A stretch of 18,874 nucleotides of DNA. Origin: an uncultured Desulfovibrio sp. (GTDB taxonomy: Bacteria; Desulfobacterota; Desulfovibrionia; Desulfovibrionales; Desulfovibrionaceae). The stretch lies in the NCBI GenBank assembly GCA_900553145.1, contig USCL01000038.1:1-18874 (forward strand). The letters are read 5' to 3'. Numbering within the stretch: the first letter of the stretch is position 1; each line of letters begins with the position of its first letter. The position numbers and the translations under genes are program-made. The notes under the pieces are model-generated. The model was not told the origin of the DNA and ran no database searches. It saw only the letters and a program-made list of their open reading frames with translations. Of the stretch, positions 1 through 6,762 are shown piece after piece.

Positions 1-40
1 GGGAAACCTTTCTTCAGAAAGGTTTCCCCTCCCCCTCCAA
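1..40. terminator. Left-truncated copy of the G/C-rich terminator-like inverted repeat
   Basis: Positions 1-13 and 16-28 are perfect reverse complements (13-bp stem, 2-nt loop TC). The right arm runs on into CTCCCCCTCC, so the outer part of the left arm probably lies before the window. The build, an inner CTTTCT/AGAAAGG stem inside a purine-rich outer stem, matches elements at 678-730, 13427-13471 and 18809-18862. Those follow gene 3' ends, so this one probably terminates a gene to the left; that is inference. Confidence 0.55.
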
Positions 41-130
41 GCCTCCCCCACCCTTTCCCAAGACTTTCACCCTTATCGAATCCCTCTTGCCCGTTTTCCC
101 TGTGGGCATGAAAACCATTCCCTTTCCCAG

Positions 131-650
131 CCGGAACGCTCCCTGCGCTCAAGGGGCAACTGAATCCGCACAAAGGGACGTTTAGTTTTTTTCAACGGCC
201 CCTGCGCTCAGGGGGCAATTTTTTTCATCTTAAAACAATCCGTTGACATGAAACGGCTCCCTGCGCACAGGGAGGGCACGGCCATTTCGGGCCAGATCAG
301 CAGACCGGGGCGAACGCCCCCCTGCGCTTAGGGGGGCACCCCCCTTCACGGCCTTGTAGTCCCGGCCCCGCCCGAACGGCTCCCCCGCGCAAGGGCCAAA
401 CCGCCATATTGCGCCGCTTCCGGCATGAGAAGGTGTACTTGCGCGCCAAGGGGCGGACGCGGGCACGCCCTTTAAACTTCTATCCATTCATGGATTCCCT
501 GCATGCAGAGGCGGTAAGCCACTTCAGGGCTTCCGCCGCCGCTGTCCGCCAATAGGCTCCCTGCGCGCAACGGAATAAAAAGATACACCAAACCGTTCCG
601 AAGCATCTTCTCCTTCCATCGGAACGGACTCCTTTCGCGCAGCCTCCCCA
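131..650. repeat. Array of about nine degenerate ~29-bp hairpin repeats at ~60-bp period (CRISPR-like)
   Basis: Imperfect copies are centred on GCGC (or GCAT) at about 145, 204, 263, 324, 387, 443, 501, 563 and 637, giving spacings of 59, 59, 61, 63, 56, 58, 62 and 74. The better copies share a left flank AACGG, a core CTCCCTGCGC and a right arm like CAGGGGGCA. Stems vary but stay paired: copy 3 is CTCCCTG/CAGGGAG and copy 4 is GCCCCCCT/AGGGGGGC. Sequences between repeats are unrelated, about 31-33 nt in the better-preserved part. Copies 1-5 are the best conserved and copies 6-9 are eroded, a polarity seen at the leader-distal end of CRISPR arrays. Genuine CRISPR repeats are normally near-identical and no cas gene is in the window, so this may be a dead array or a different family of tandem structured elements. 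No plausible protein gene was found in 41-677. Confidence 0.5.
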
Positions 651-677
651 CCAGCCGAAATTGTTGCGGGCGGGGGT

Positions 678-730
678 CCGGGGGAGGGGAGAGAAGCTTT
701 CTGAAGAAGGGCTTCTCTCCCCTCCCCCGG
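678..730 (-). terminator. Perfect 20-bp inverted repeat downstream of gyrB, probable terminator
   Basis: Positions 678-697 and 711-730 are exact reverse complements (20 bp) around a 13-nt loop. The element starts 8 nt beyond the gyrB stop codon. The outer stem is GGGGGAGGGGAGAG-like and the loop contains TTTCTGAAGAAGG. There is no long T-tract on the gyrB strand, so it may work as a strong structural or bidirectional terminator, or stabilise the mRNA 3' end. It belongs to the recurring family also seen at 1-40, 13427-13471 and 18809-18862. Confidence 0.65.
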
Positions 731-738
731 TTTCACCT

Positions 739-3126
739 TTAAATATCCAAATCCCGCACGGTGAGGGCGTTGCGCTCGATGAACTCGCGGCGCGGCTCGA
801 CGCGGTCGCCCATAAGCTGCTCGAACGTGTCGCTGGCGGCTTCGGCATCCTCGACGGTCACACGCAGCAGCGTGCGGTTGTCGGGGTTCATGGTCGTCAC
901 CCAGAGCTGCTCGGGGTTCATTTCGCCGAGGCCCTTGTACCGCTGGATGTTGAGGCCTTTGCGGGCTTCCTCAAGCGTCAGCGTGTGCAGGTCGAAAATG
1001 TCGGACGCCACGTACTCCTGCTCCTTGTTGCGGAGCGTGAAGCTGAGGCCGCCGCACTTCTGCCGGATGGCGTCGAGGGCTTCCCACGAATTCAGGTACA
1101 TCTTGGAAATGAAGAACTCGACGGATACCCGCGTGCGGTGGCCGTTGGCGTTCTCGATGACCGCGAAGACGCGATCGCCGTCCTCGTGCGCCTCCGTCTC
1201 CGTCGTCAGCTCGTAGCCGCGCTCCTTCAGGAAGTCATAACAGCGCGTCCCGGAAGTGAGGCAATCCGGGGTCACGCGATCCTCCACGTCGACAAGGGCG
1301 AGGAAGAGATCCCGGTTGATGCCCGCAAGCTCCGCGTCGCGCACGCGGTGGGAGATGTTCTCGATCTGCCCCATGAGGGCTTTGATCTCCTCACCCCGGA
1401 AGCTGGTGCCGTTGGCGGCCTCCACTTCCATGTCGTCGCTCACGCGCTGCATCAGGAAGGCGTTCAGCTCGTAGTCGTCCTTGATGAACTTCTCCATCCG
1501 GCTGTTGTGCGCCCGGTACAGCGGCGGCTGCGCGATGTACAGGTAGCCGCGGTCGATGAGCCCGGCGTAGTTGCGGAAGAAGAAGGTCAGGAGGAGCGTA
1601 CGGATGTGCGCGCCGTCCACGTCGGCGTCGGTCATGATGACGATCTTGTGGTAGCGCAACTTGTCGTAATCGGTGTCCTCTTCGCCGATGCCCGCGCCCA
1701 TCGCGGTGATGAGCGCCTTGACTTCCTTGTTGGCGAGCATCTTGTCGAAACGGGTGCGTTCCGTATTCAGGATCTTGCCGCGCAGGGGCAGGATGGCCTG
1801 CGTGTTCGGGTTGCGGCCCTGCTTGGCCGAACCGCCTGCGGAGTCGCCTTCCACGATGAACAGTTCGGAGTCCGCCGGGTCCTTGCTCTGGCAGTCGGCC
1901 AGCTTGCCGGGCAGCGCATTGTCCGAGAGCGCGCCCTTGCGGCGGACGAGTTCCTTGGCGCGCCGCGCGGCGTCGCGGGCGCGGGAGGCGTCCACGGCCT
2001 TGTCGATGATCAGGCGGGCATCCTTGGGGTTCTCCTGAAAATAGGTATCGAGCTTGCCGTACACCACGCCGCCCACGATGCCCGCGACCTCGCTGTTGCC
2101 GAGCTTGGTCTTGGTCTGGCCTTCGAACTGCGGCTGCGGGAGCTTCACGCTGAGCACGGCGGTCAGCCCTTCGCGGACGTCGTCGCCGGAAAGGGTCTGC
2201 CCCTTCATCTTCTTGGTCAGATCCGGCTGGTTCTTGATGTAGTTGTTGATGGCGCGGGTCAGCGCGGTCTTGAACCCGGCAAGGTGCGTGCCGCCTTCCT
2301 TCGTGCGAATGTTGTTCGCGAAGGTGTACATGTTTTCCTTGTAGCCCGCGTTGTACTGGATGGCGAACTCCACGGAAACGCCGTCGGCCACGCCTTCCCC
2401 GTCGACGATGGAATGGATGCCCACTTCGCCGGAGTTCAGATCCTTCACGAACTGATGGATGCCGCCTTCGGCATGGAACAGGTGCACTTCGCTGGTGCGC
2501 TCGTCGCGGCATTCGATCTGGAGGCCCCTGTTCAGGTACGCCAGCTCCTCAAAACGCTTTTTGAGGGTGTCGTACGAGAATTCCGTGGTCTCGAAGATGG
2601 TTTCGTCGGGCTTGAAGCGGACGGTCGTGCCGTGGCTGTCGGACTCGCCGATGTACTGGAGCTCCTCTTGCGGCACGCCCCGGCTGTACACCTGCTTCCA
2701 GCGCTTCCCATCCCGGCGGACGGTCACTTCAAGGCGTTCGGAAAGCGCGTTGACGCACGAGACGCCCACGCCGTGCAGGCCGCCGGACACCTTGTAGGCG
2801 GAGTTGTCGAACTTGCCGCCCGCGTGGAGCTTGGTCATGACCACCTGAACGGCGGGGGCCTTTTCCTTGGGGTGGATGTCCACGGGGATGCCGCGCCCGT
2901 TGTCGCGCACGGTGACGCTGTTGTCCATGTGGAGCACGACTTCGATGCGCGTGCAGTAGCCCGCCATCGCCTCGTCGATGGAGTTGTCCACCACTTCGTA
3001 CACGAGATGATGCAAACCACGGTAATCCGTGCTGCCGATGTACATGGCCGGGCGTTTCCGCACGGCCTGAAGTCCTTCAAGAATCGTAATTGAATCAGCT
3101 GTATAAGCGTTCGCGTTGGCTGTCAT
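739..3126 (-). CDS. gyrB: DNA gyrase subunit B
   Basis: ATPase subunit of the type IIA topoisomerase that, with GyrA, introduces negative supercoils. The 795-residue product is close to E. coli GyrB (about 804). The GHKL ATPase domain is at the N-terminus: EVVDN at 44-48 (catalytic Glu44, Mg-binding Asn48), RDNGRG at 74-79, the ATP-lid motif GGLHGVG at 115-121 and QTKTK around 337-341. The TOPRIM domain shows EGDSAGG from Glu426 and DADVDG with Asp500/Asp502. QRYKGLGEMN lies near the C-terminus. The length implies the ~170-residue insert typical of Gram-negative GyrB. ATG at 3126 was chosen because family members begin a few residues before YTADSITILEGL; the frame stays open to an ATG at 3195 with a fair GGAGG, so a 23-residue extension is possible. 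It follows dnaN in the same direction, after a hairpin-rich 357-bp gap. Confidence 0.98.
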   Translation of the reverse strand: MTANANAYTADSITILEGLQAVRKRPAMYIGSTDYRGLHHLVYEVVDNSIDEAMAGYCTRIEVVLHMDNSVTVRDNGRGIPVDIHPKEKAPAVQVVMTKLHAGGKFDNSAYKVSGGLHGVGVSCVNALSERLEVTVRRDGKRWKQVYSRGVPQEELQYIGESDSHGTTVRFKPDETIFETTEFSYDTLKKRFEELAYLNRGLQIECRDERTSEVHLFHAEGGIHQFVKDLNSGEVGIHSIVDGEGVADGVSVEFAIQYNAGYKENMYTFANNIRTKEGGTHLAGFKTALTRAINNYIKNQPDLTKKMKGQTLSGDDVREGLTAVLSVKLPQPQFEGQTKTKLGNSEVAGIVGGVVYGKLDTYFQENPKDARLIIDKAVDASRARDAARRAKELVRRKGALSDNALPGKLADCQSKDPADSELFIVEGDSAGGSAKQGRNPNTQAILPLRGKILNTERTRFDKMLANKEVKALITAMGAGIGEEDTDYDKLRYHKIVIMTDADVDGAHIRTLLLTFFFRNYAGLIDRGYLYIAQPPLYRAHNSRMEKFIKDDYELNAFLMQRVSDDMEVEAANGTSFRGEEIKALMGQIENISHRVRDAELAGINRDLFLALVDVEDRVTPDCLTSGTRCYDFLKERGYELTTETEAHEDGDRVFAVIENANGHRTRVSVEFFISKMYLNSWEALDAIRQKCGGLSFTLRNKEQEYVASDIFDLHTLTLEEARKGLNIQRYKGLGEMNPEQLWVTTMNPDNRTLLRVTVEDAEAASDTFEQLMGDRVEPRREFIERNALTVRDLDI

Positions 3127-3483
3127 AGGCTTCGTGAATCCATATGTTGGTTGTGGCGCCTCCGGCGGGAGGGGGCTTGCGCAGACGGCCCGCAAACGCG
3201 GCCTCCGCGAGGCTACGCCCCTTCGACCTTCGCCCGGGGAAGCCCCCCGGGCCCCTCAGAGGCCGCCTCATGCCGCGTGCCCGGAAACGGTATGCGGCAT
3301 GAGGCGGCTCCTGAAGCTTTCAGGCGTCCCTCTTCAAAGCTGATCACTCCAAAGCGGGGAATAGAATTGTGACTAGGAAGAAACAATACCATAGACGCGG
3401 TGAGAGGGCTATTCTTTCCTTTGCGGATGCTTCGGGAAAGAGGGGCGCTTCCTTCCCGAAGCGCCCCCCGAGTATAGCACGCT
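3127..3483 (-). promoter_or_regulatory. dnaN-gyrB intergenic region with two strong hairpins
   Basis: This 357-bp stretch has no credible gene. Positions 3262-3276 and 3294-3308 form a perfect 15-bp inverted repeat with a 17-nt loop, followed by a short palindrome at 3310-3324 (CCTGAA/TTCAGG). On the minus strand these lie in the probable gyrB leader, about 135-200 nt upstream of the ATG, so they could be an operator, an attenuator or an RNA structure controlling gyrB. Supercoiling-sensitive control of gyrB is common, but nothing here proves it. A convincing sigma-70 promoter for gyrB was not found. The separate hairpin at 3442-3467 is listed as the dnaN terminator. Confidence 0.4.
3442..3467 (-). 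terminator. Hairpin after dnaN, probable terminator or attenuator
   Basis: GGGGCGCTTC (3442-3451) and GAAGCGCCCC (3458-3467) form a perfect 10-bp stem with a 6-nt loop, 16 nt beyond the dnaN stop. On the minus strand it is followed by TCTTTCCC, only a partial T-tract. A competing stem is possible between TTCGGGAA (3431-3438) and TTCCCGAA (3453-3460), which shares bases with the first, so two mutually exclusive folds exist. Confidence 0.55.
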
Positions 3484-4632
3484 CTAGTTTTCTTCGTAAT
3501 AGCTTTCTTCGGCGATCTTCATGGGCATGATCAGCACGGTGTAGTCGGGATCTTCCGCACCGTTGATGCCGCAGGGGCCCTCGGCCCCGGTGAGGGTGAG
3601 GGTAAGCTCGCCGGACTGGTAATGCGTGAGGATTTCCATCAGGTTCTTGGTCGGGAACGCGATGCGCCCGATGGAACCGTCATAGCTCACCTCAAGGGAC
3701 TCGTTGGCCGATCCGGTGTCCTGCCCCTGTGCGGAGAGCATGGCTTCAGCGCTGGACAGTTCAAAATACGTACACCTATCGCTGTCCGTGTTGAAGATGC
3801 TGATACGATCGAGGGCCTCAAGGCAATCCTTCCGGCTCAGCTTGAGCAGGGACACGTCGGGGCTCGCCAGACGGGTCATGAACGGCGAATAATCGGGATA
3901 GGCGTATCCGGCGCGGGGGAGGCTGAGGGTTTCGTGCCCGTCGCCCGAACGCACGAAAACGCGCTTGTCCGTCAGGTTGATTTCGATCTCGTCGCCGCCG
4001 AGCCACTTGCGGAGTTCGCCCACGTACTTGCGCTGGATCAGCACGCCCTCTTCGGGAAGGCGGGAAGACAGGTCGTCGTGCGTGAACCGGGTCAGGGCGA
4101 ACTGATGGCCGTTCAGGCCGCAGACTTCGATGTGCCCTTCGCCCACGGGCTTGAAGTAGAGGCACGAGATGGCGTCGGAAGCTTCATCGTCGCTCACGCA
4201 GAAGAACACGCGGTCGATGATCTCCTGGAAGAAATCGCCGGACCACACCACGGCCCCTTCGCTGGAGAACGGGGCGAGGCTCTGGAACCACGTGGGGTCG
4301 TTGGCCGGGAGCTTATAGGTACGGCGGCCCTGTTCGAGGATAACCGTGCCCGTGGCGTCGTCAAGCCGGATGCGCAGCTCGCCGGCGGGAAGGCGGCGGA
4401 CGAGATCCACGAAGTTCCGGCCGTTCACGCCGACAAGGCCGGGTTCCTTCACGTCGGCGGGATACGTGCCCGTGAACTCGATGTTCGCATCGGTCGCCAT
4501 GATGGTCAGGACTTCACCCTCGGCCTTGATCCAGAGCGAACGCAGATAAGCCGCACCGGCCCGGGTGGGGATGATGCCCGCCGCTTTCTGAAGGCCTTCG
4601 ATGATGTTCTCTTTCTTTACGGTAAAAAGCAT
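3484..4632 (-). CDS. dnaN: DNA polymerase III beta subunit (sliding clamp)
   Basis: The dimeric ring clamp that tethers DNA polymerase III and other replication and repair proteins to DNA. The 382-residue product is near the usual ~366. It starts MLFTVKKENIIEGLQKAAGI with the typical first-domain pattern and ends DPDYTVLIMPMKIAEESYYE, where the C-terminal IMPM segment forms part of the hydrophobic protein-binding pocket. Other family-typical stretches are GRNFVDLVRRLP, CGLNGHQFALTRF and ALDRISIFNTDSDR. The ATG at 4632 has an AAGGA about 8 nt upstream on the minus strand. It lies 138 bp downstream of dnaA in the same direction, the standard dnaA-dnaN order, and is probably co-transcribed. The sequence strongly resembles Desulfovibrio DnaN from memory. 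Confidence 0.97.
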   Translation of the reverse strand: MLFTVKKENIIEGLQKAAGIIPTRAGAAYLRSLWIKAEGEVLTIMATDANIEFTGTYPADVKEPGLVGVNGRNFVDLVRRLPAGELRIRLDDATGTVILEQGRRTYKLPANDPTWFQSLAPFSSEGAVVWSGDFFQEIIDRVFFCVSDDEASDAISCLYFKPVGEGHIEVCGLNGHQFALTRFTHDDLSSRLPEEGVLIQRKYVGELRKWLGGDEIEINLTDKRVFVRSGDGHETLSLPRAGYAYPDYSPFMTRLASPDVSLLKLSRKDCLEALDRISIFNTDSDRCTYFELSSAEAMLSAQGQDTGSANESLEVSYDGSIGRIAFPTKNLMEILTHYQSGELTLTLTGAEGPCGINGAEDPDYTVLIMPMKIAEESYYEEN

Positions 4633-4770
4633 GTAGAAGATCCTTGTTGTAGATTATTAAGAGACGCGTAATGTGCGTATCCTGATTAACTTTGTGGAAT
4701 CGCTCTGTTTTTTGGTTACAGTCCATGCGGCGGGTTAGGAACGGCGCGAACAGCTCCCGTGTTCGTAACG

Positions 4771-6321
4771 TCAGCCGCGGTGTTCGAGGCACGCTTTTGT
4801 CAGCTCTGTCACCATGCTGTGCGTAAGTCGATCACTTTCCTGTAATAATTTGATTTTTTTTACCCCATGCATCACCGTGCTGTGATCTTTGCCGCCGAAC
4901 ATGCGCCCGATGACGGGGTAGGAATGCCCAAGCAGTTCGCGGCAGAGATACATGGCCAGCTGGCGCGCCTGCACGAGATCCGGGCGGCGCTTTTCGCCGA
5001 GGATTTCCTTGGCCGGGACGCCGCAGTGCTCGCCGACGATGCTGACGATGAGCTGCGGCGTCAGCGCGGAGCTGTCGCCGCCCTGCCGCACGATATTGAG
5101 CAGATCCTGTTCGGAAAGATCGCGGCCGAGCAGGGAGCGGTGGGACGCCACCCGGAGGATGACGCCGGAAAGCCGCCGGATGTCCGGGCAGTGCTGCGCG
5201 ATGAGCAGCAGCTGATCCCGGGACAGGGGCAGGCGGCGGATCTTGGCCTGTTGCTGCGCATAGCGCAGGCGCACGTCGAGATCCGGTTCGGGAAGTTCCG
5301 CCCAGAGCCCGGTTTCGAGGCGCGAAAGCAACGCCTTGCCGAGGCTCCATTCCTTGGGGCGCCCTACGCCCGCCACGATGACGGGCTTGCCCTGATCCAT
5401 GAAGCGATCCAGCAGGAGGCAGAGCTCCTCGCGCACGGACGGCCCTGCTGGCGGCTCGGGCTCGGCGACGAGCTGGGCGCGGAACCGGGAAGCAGCGGTC
5501 GGCGTCTTGTCGGGGATACGGCTCAGGTGCTGGAAATCGTCGATGAGGATGGCTTCCTTGGAGAGCAGTTCCTGACGGGCGGCGAGGGCCGAGCGCCCGG
5601 CGAACAGCAGTTCCAGATCGCTCAGGGACGCGTAGTAGAGATCGCTCCCAAGCGTGCGGAAAAGTTCGTTGCCCACGGCTCGGAGGAGATGGGTCTTGCC
5701 GGTCCCGTGGGGGCCGCAGAGGACCAGCAGCCCCGGGGCTTCGCCGATGTCGTCCAACGAGGGCGCGCGGCCGTGCGTGGCCCGGTAGACGGCGCGCCGG
5801 GTGATGTCCCGGGCGAGGCTGAGCGCCCATTTGTGCTTTCCGTTGCCGATGAACGTGTCGAAGGTCCACTCCTCCCCGAAAGGCATCGGGTTGGCCACGG
5901 CGGGATGGAGGCCCTCCTGCTGGTCTTCTTGGGCGGGCTGGACAAAGGGCACGGGCGGGGCCGGGGCGAGCTTTCCAGCCCCGTAGGTGACGGAAAGGCC
6001 TTTCCCCCAGAGTTCCCGGGCCTTTTTTTCGAAGAGTTTTTGAAACAGGCTGGAGAAGCGGATGCCGAAGAACGCATGGGGGAAACGGACCGTCAGCGTC
6101 CCGGCTTCTTGATCCAGCAGGATTTCAAGAGGATCAAACCAGCTTTGCAGCGCGGTTTCCGAGCACGACTCCAACGCTTCGCCCACGGCGGAAAGACGAT
6201 CCTGAAGCTGGGGCTTGGGGCTTTCGGCGTTGGTGAAGCAGGAGAGCAGGGACGATCCCGCCTGAGGGAACGCTTCGGCTGAAGAGGTGAGGAGGTATTT
6301 GCGTAACGTTTCTTTGGACAC
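4771..6321 (-). CDS. dnaA: Chromosomal replication initiator DnaA (divergent Desulfovibrio-type)
   Basis: AAA+ initiator that binds DnaA boxes at oriC, melts DNA and recruits helicase. From GTG 6321 the product is 516 residues. An N-terminal domain-I-like part contains SWFDPLEILL and FPHAFFGIRF; a Pro-rich linker follows; the AAA+ module has Walker A GPHGTGKTH (about 203-211) and Walker B ILIDDFQHL (about 258-266). Domain IV is clear: ARQLAMYLCREL, FGGKDHSTVMHGVKKI (about 452-489), the DnaA-box recognition signature. Oddities: extra sequence between Walker B and the sensor-I strand (rich in Pro and Glu, about 270-300), and VAGVGRP where most DnaA proteins have a Ser/Thr-Ser-Asp-Arg-Pro pattern. 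The start is uncertain: the frame is open to TTG 6405, with GTG 6339 between, and none has a good Shine-Dalgarno. GTG 6321 gives the LRKYLL N-terminus expected for the lineage and lies downstream of the predicted promoter. Confidence 0.93.
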   Translation of the reverse strand: MSKETLRKYLLTSSAEAFPQAGSSLLSCFTNAESPKPQLQDRLSAVGEALESCSETALQSWFDPLEILLDQEAGTLTVRFPHAFFGIRFSSLFQKLFEKKARELWGKGLSVTYGAGKLAPAPPVPFVQPAQEDQQEGLHPAVANPMPFGEEWTFDTFIGNGKHKWALSLARDITRRAVYRATHGRAPSLDDIGEAPGLLVLCGPHGTGKTHLLRAVGNELFRTLGSDLYYASLSDLELLFAGRSALAARQELLSKEAILIDDFQHLSRIPDKTPTAASRFRAQLVAEPEPPAGPSVREELCLLLDRFMDQGKPVIVAGVGRPKEWSLGKALLSRLETGLWAELPEPDLDVRLRYAQQQAKIRRLPLSRDQLLLIAQHCPDIRRLSGVILRVASHRSLLGRDLSEQDLLNIVRQGGDSSALTPQLIVSIVGEHCGVPAKEILGEKRRPDLVQARQLAMYLCRELLGHSYPVIGRMFGGKDHSTVMHGVKKIKLLQESDRLTHSMVTELTKACLEHRG

Positions 6322-6405
6322 GGCGTTGCGAAGCTCCACAGGGCCGGACAGGCTGAAAAAGATGGTGAAAAACGGAGGCGAAAACGCTTTGTTCCCAACC
6401 GACAA

Positions 6406-6434
6406 AATATACCAGAAAAAAGTACGTTACACAA
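6406..6434 (-). promoter_or_regulatory. Candidate dnaA promoter
   Basis: On the minus strand, TTGTGT (6434-6429) and TATATT (6411-6406) are separated by 17 nt. The -10 matches consensus at 5 of 6 positions and the -35 at 3 of 6. Transcription would start near 6399, which argues against the TTG at 6405 as the dnaA start. The DnaA box at 6447-6455 lies just upstream, so autoregulation by DnaA is plausible. Confidence 0.4.
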
Positions 6435-6446
6435 GCAAAGAGCCCC

Positions 6447-6455
6447 TGTGGATAA
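6447..6455 (-). promoter_or_regulatory. Perfect DnaA box (TTATCCACA on the minus strand)
   Basis: TGTGGATAA on the + strand is the exact complement of the consensus TTATCCACA. It sits in the divergent region between dnaA and the M23 peptidase gene, where oriC or a DnaA autoregulatory site is expected. A weaker relative, TGTGGAATT, is at 6480-6488. I see no other perfect box in the neighbouring gap (6322-6762), which otherwise holds only the two candidate promoters and no credible gene. Confidence 0.7.
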
Positions 6456-6656
6456 GTTGGCGAACCGCTCATGGAAAAATGTGGAATTCTCACGGGGGAT
6501 GCGGGCGGCGGCTTCGGGGCGCGGAGTTGCCGTCCGGGGTTTGGGGTGTGGAGGGCGGAACCTGTCCCGGAGGGTGAACGTCTTGGCCCGGAACAGGGCC
6601 GAAACCGCGCGGAAGCTCCCCGTATTGCAGGGCATGTCCCTGACGTGGTCCGGAAC

Positions 6657-6685
6657 TGGACAATACCGTAACAGGTTGATACAAT
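6657..6685 (+). promoter_or_regulatory. Candidate sigma-70 promoter for the M23 peptidase gene
   Basis: TGGACA (6657-6662) and TACAAT (6680-6685) are spaced by exactly 17 nt and each match consensus at 5 of 6 positions. Transcription would start near 6692. If real, the peptidase start must lie downstream of that point, which excludes the upstream in-frame ATG codons at 6448 and 6634. Confidence 0.55.
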
Positions 6686-6762
6686 ACAAGATAAGAGCTT
6701 TTCTCATACAAAAAATTGAACTGCGCCGTCCCTTGGCGCATCCCGTATCCACCTCTGACAGC

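Noticed and set aside
131..650. Calling the hairpin array an active CRISPR locus
   Set aside because: Repeats are not near-identical, spacings vary, and no cas gene or AT-rich leader is visible, so it is reported as CRISPR-like only.
661..3093. 810-codon open frame on the + strand opposite gyrB
   Set aside because: It is the antisense of a complete, motif-rich gyrB; GC-rich codon use keeps the complementary frame open. Its translation shows no recognisable domain.
4867..6282. 471-codon + strand frame opposite dnaA
   Set aside because: Antisense shadow of dnaA, low-complexity and without motifs.
6448..6762. Upstream extension of the M23 peptidase to the ATG at 6448 or 6634
   Set aside because: The added sequence is Arg/Gly-rich with no family resemblance, would overlap the DnaA box and the good candidate promoter at 6657-6685, and lacks a ribosome binding site.
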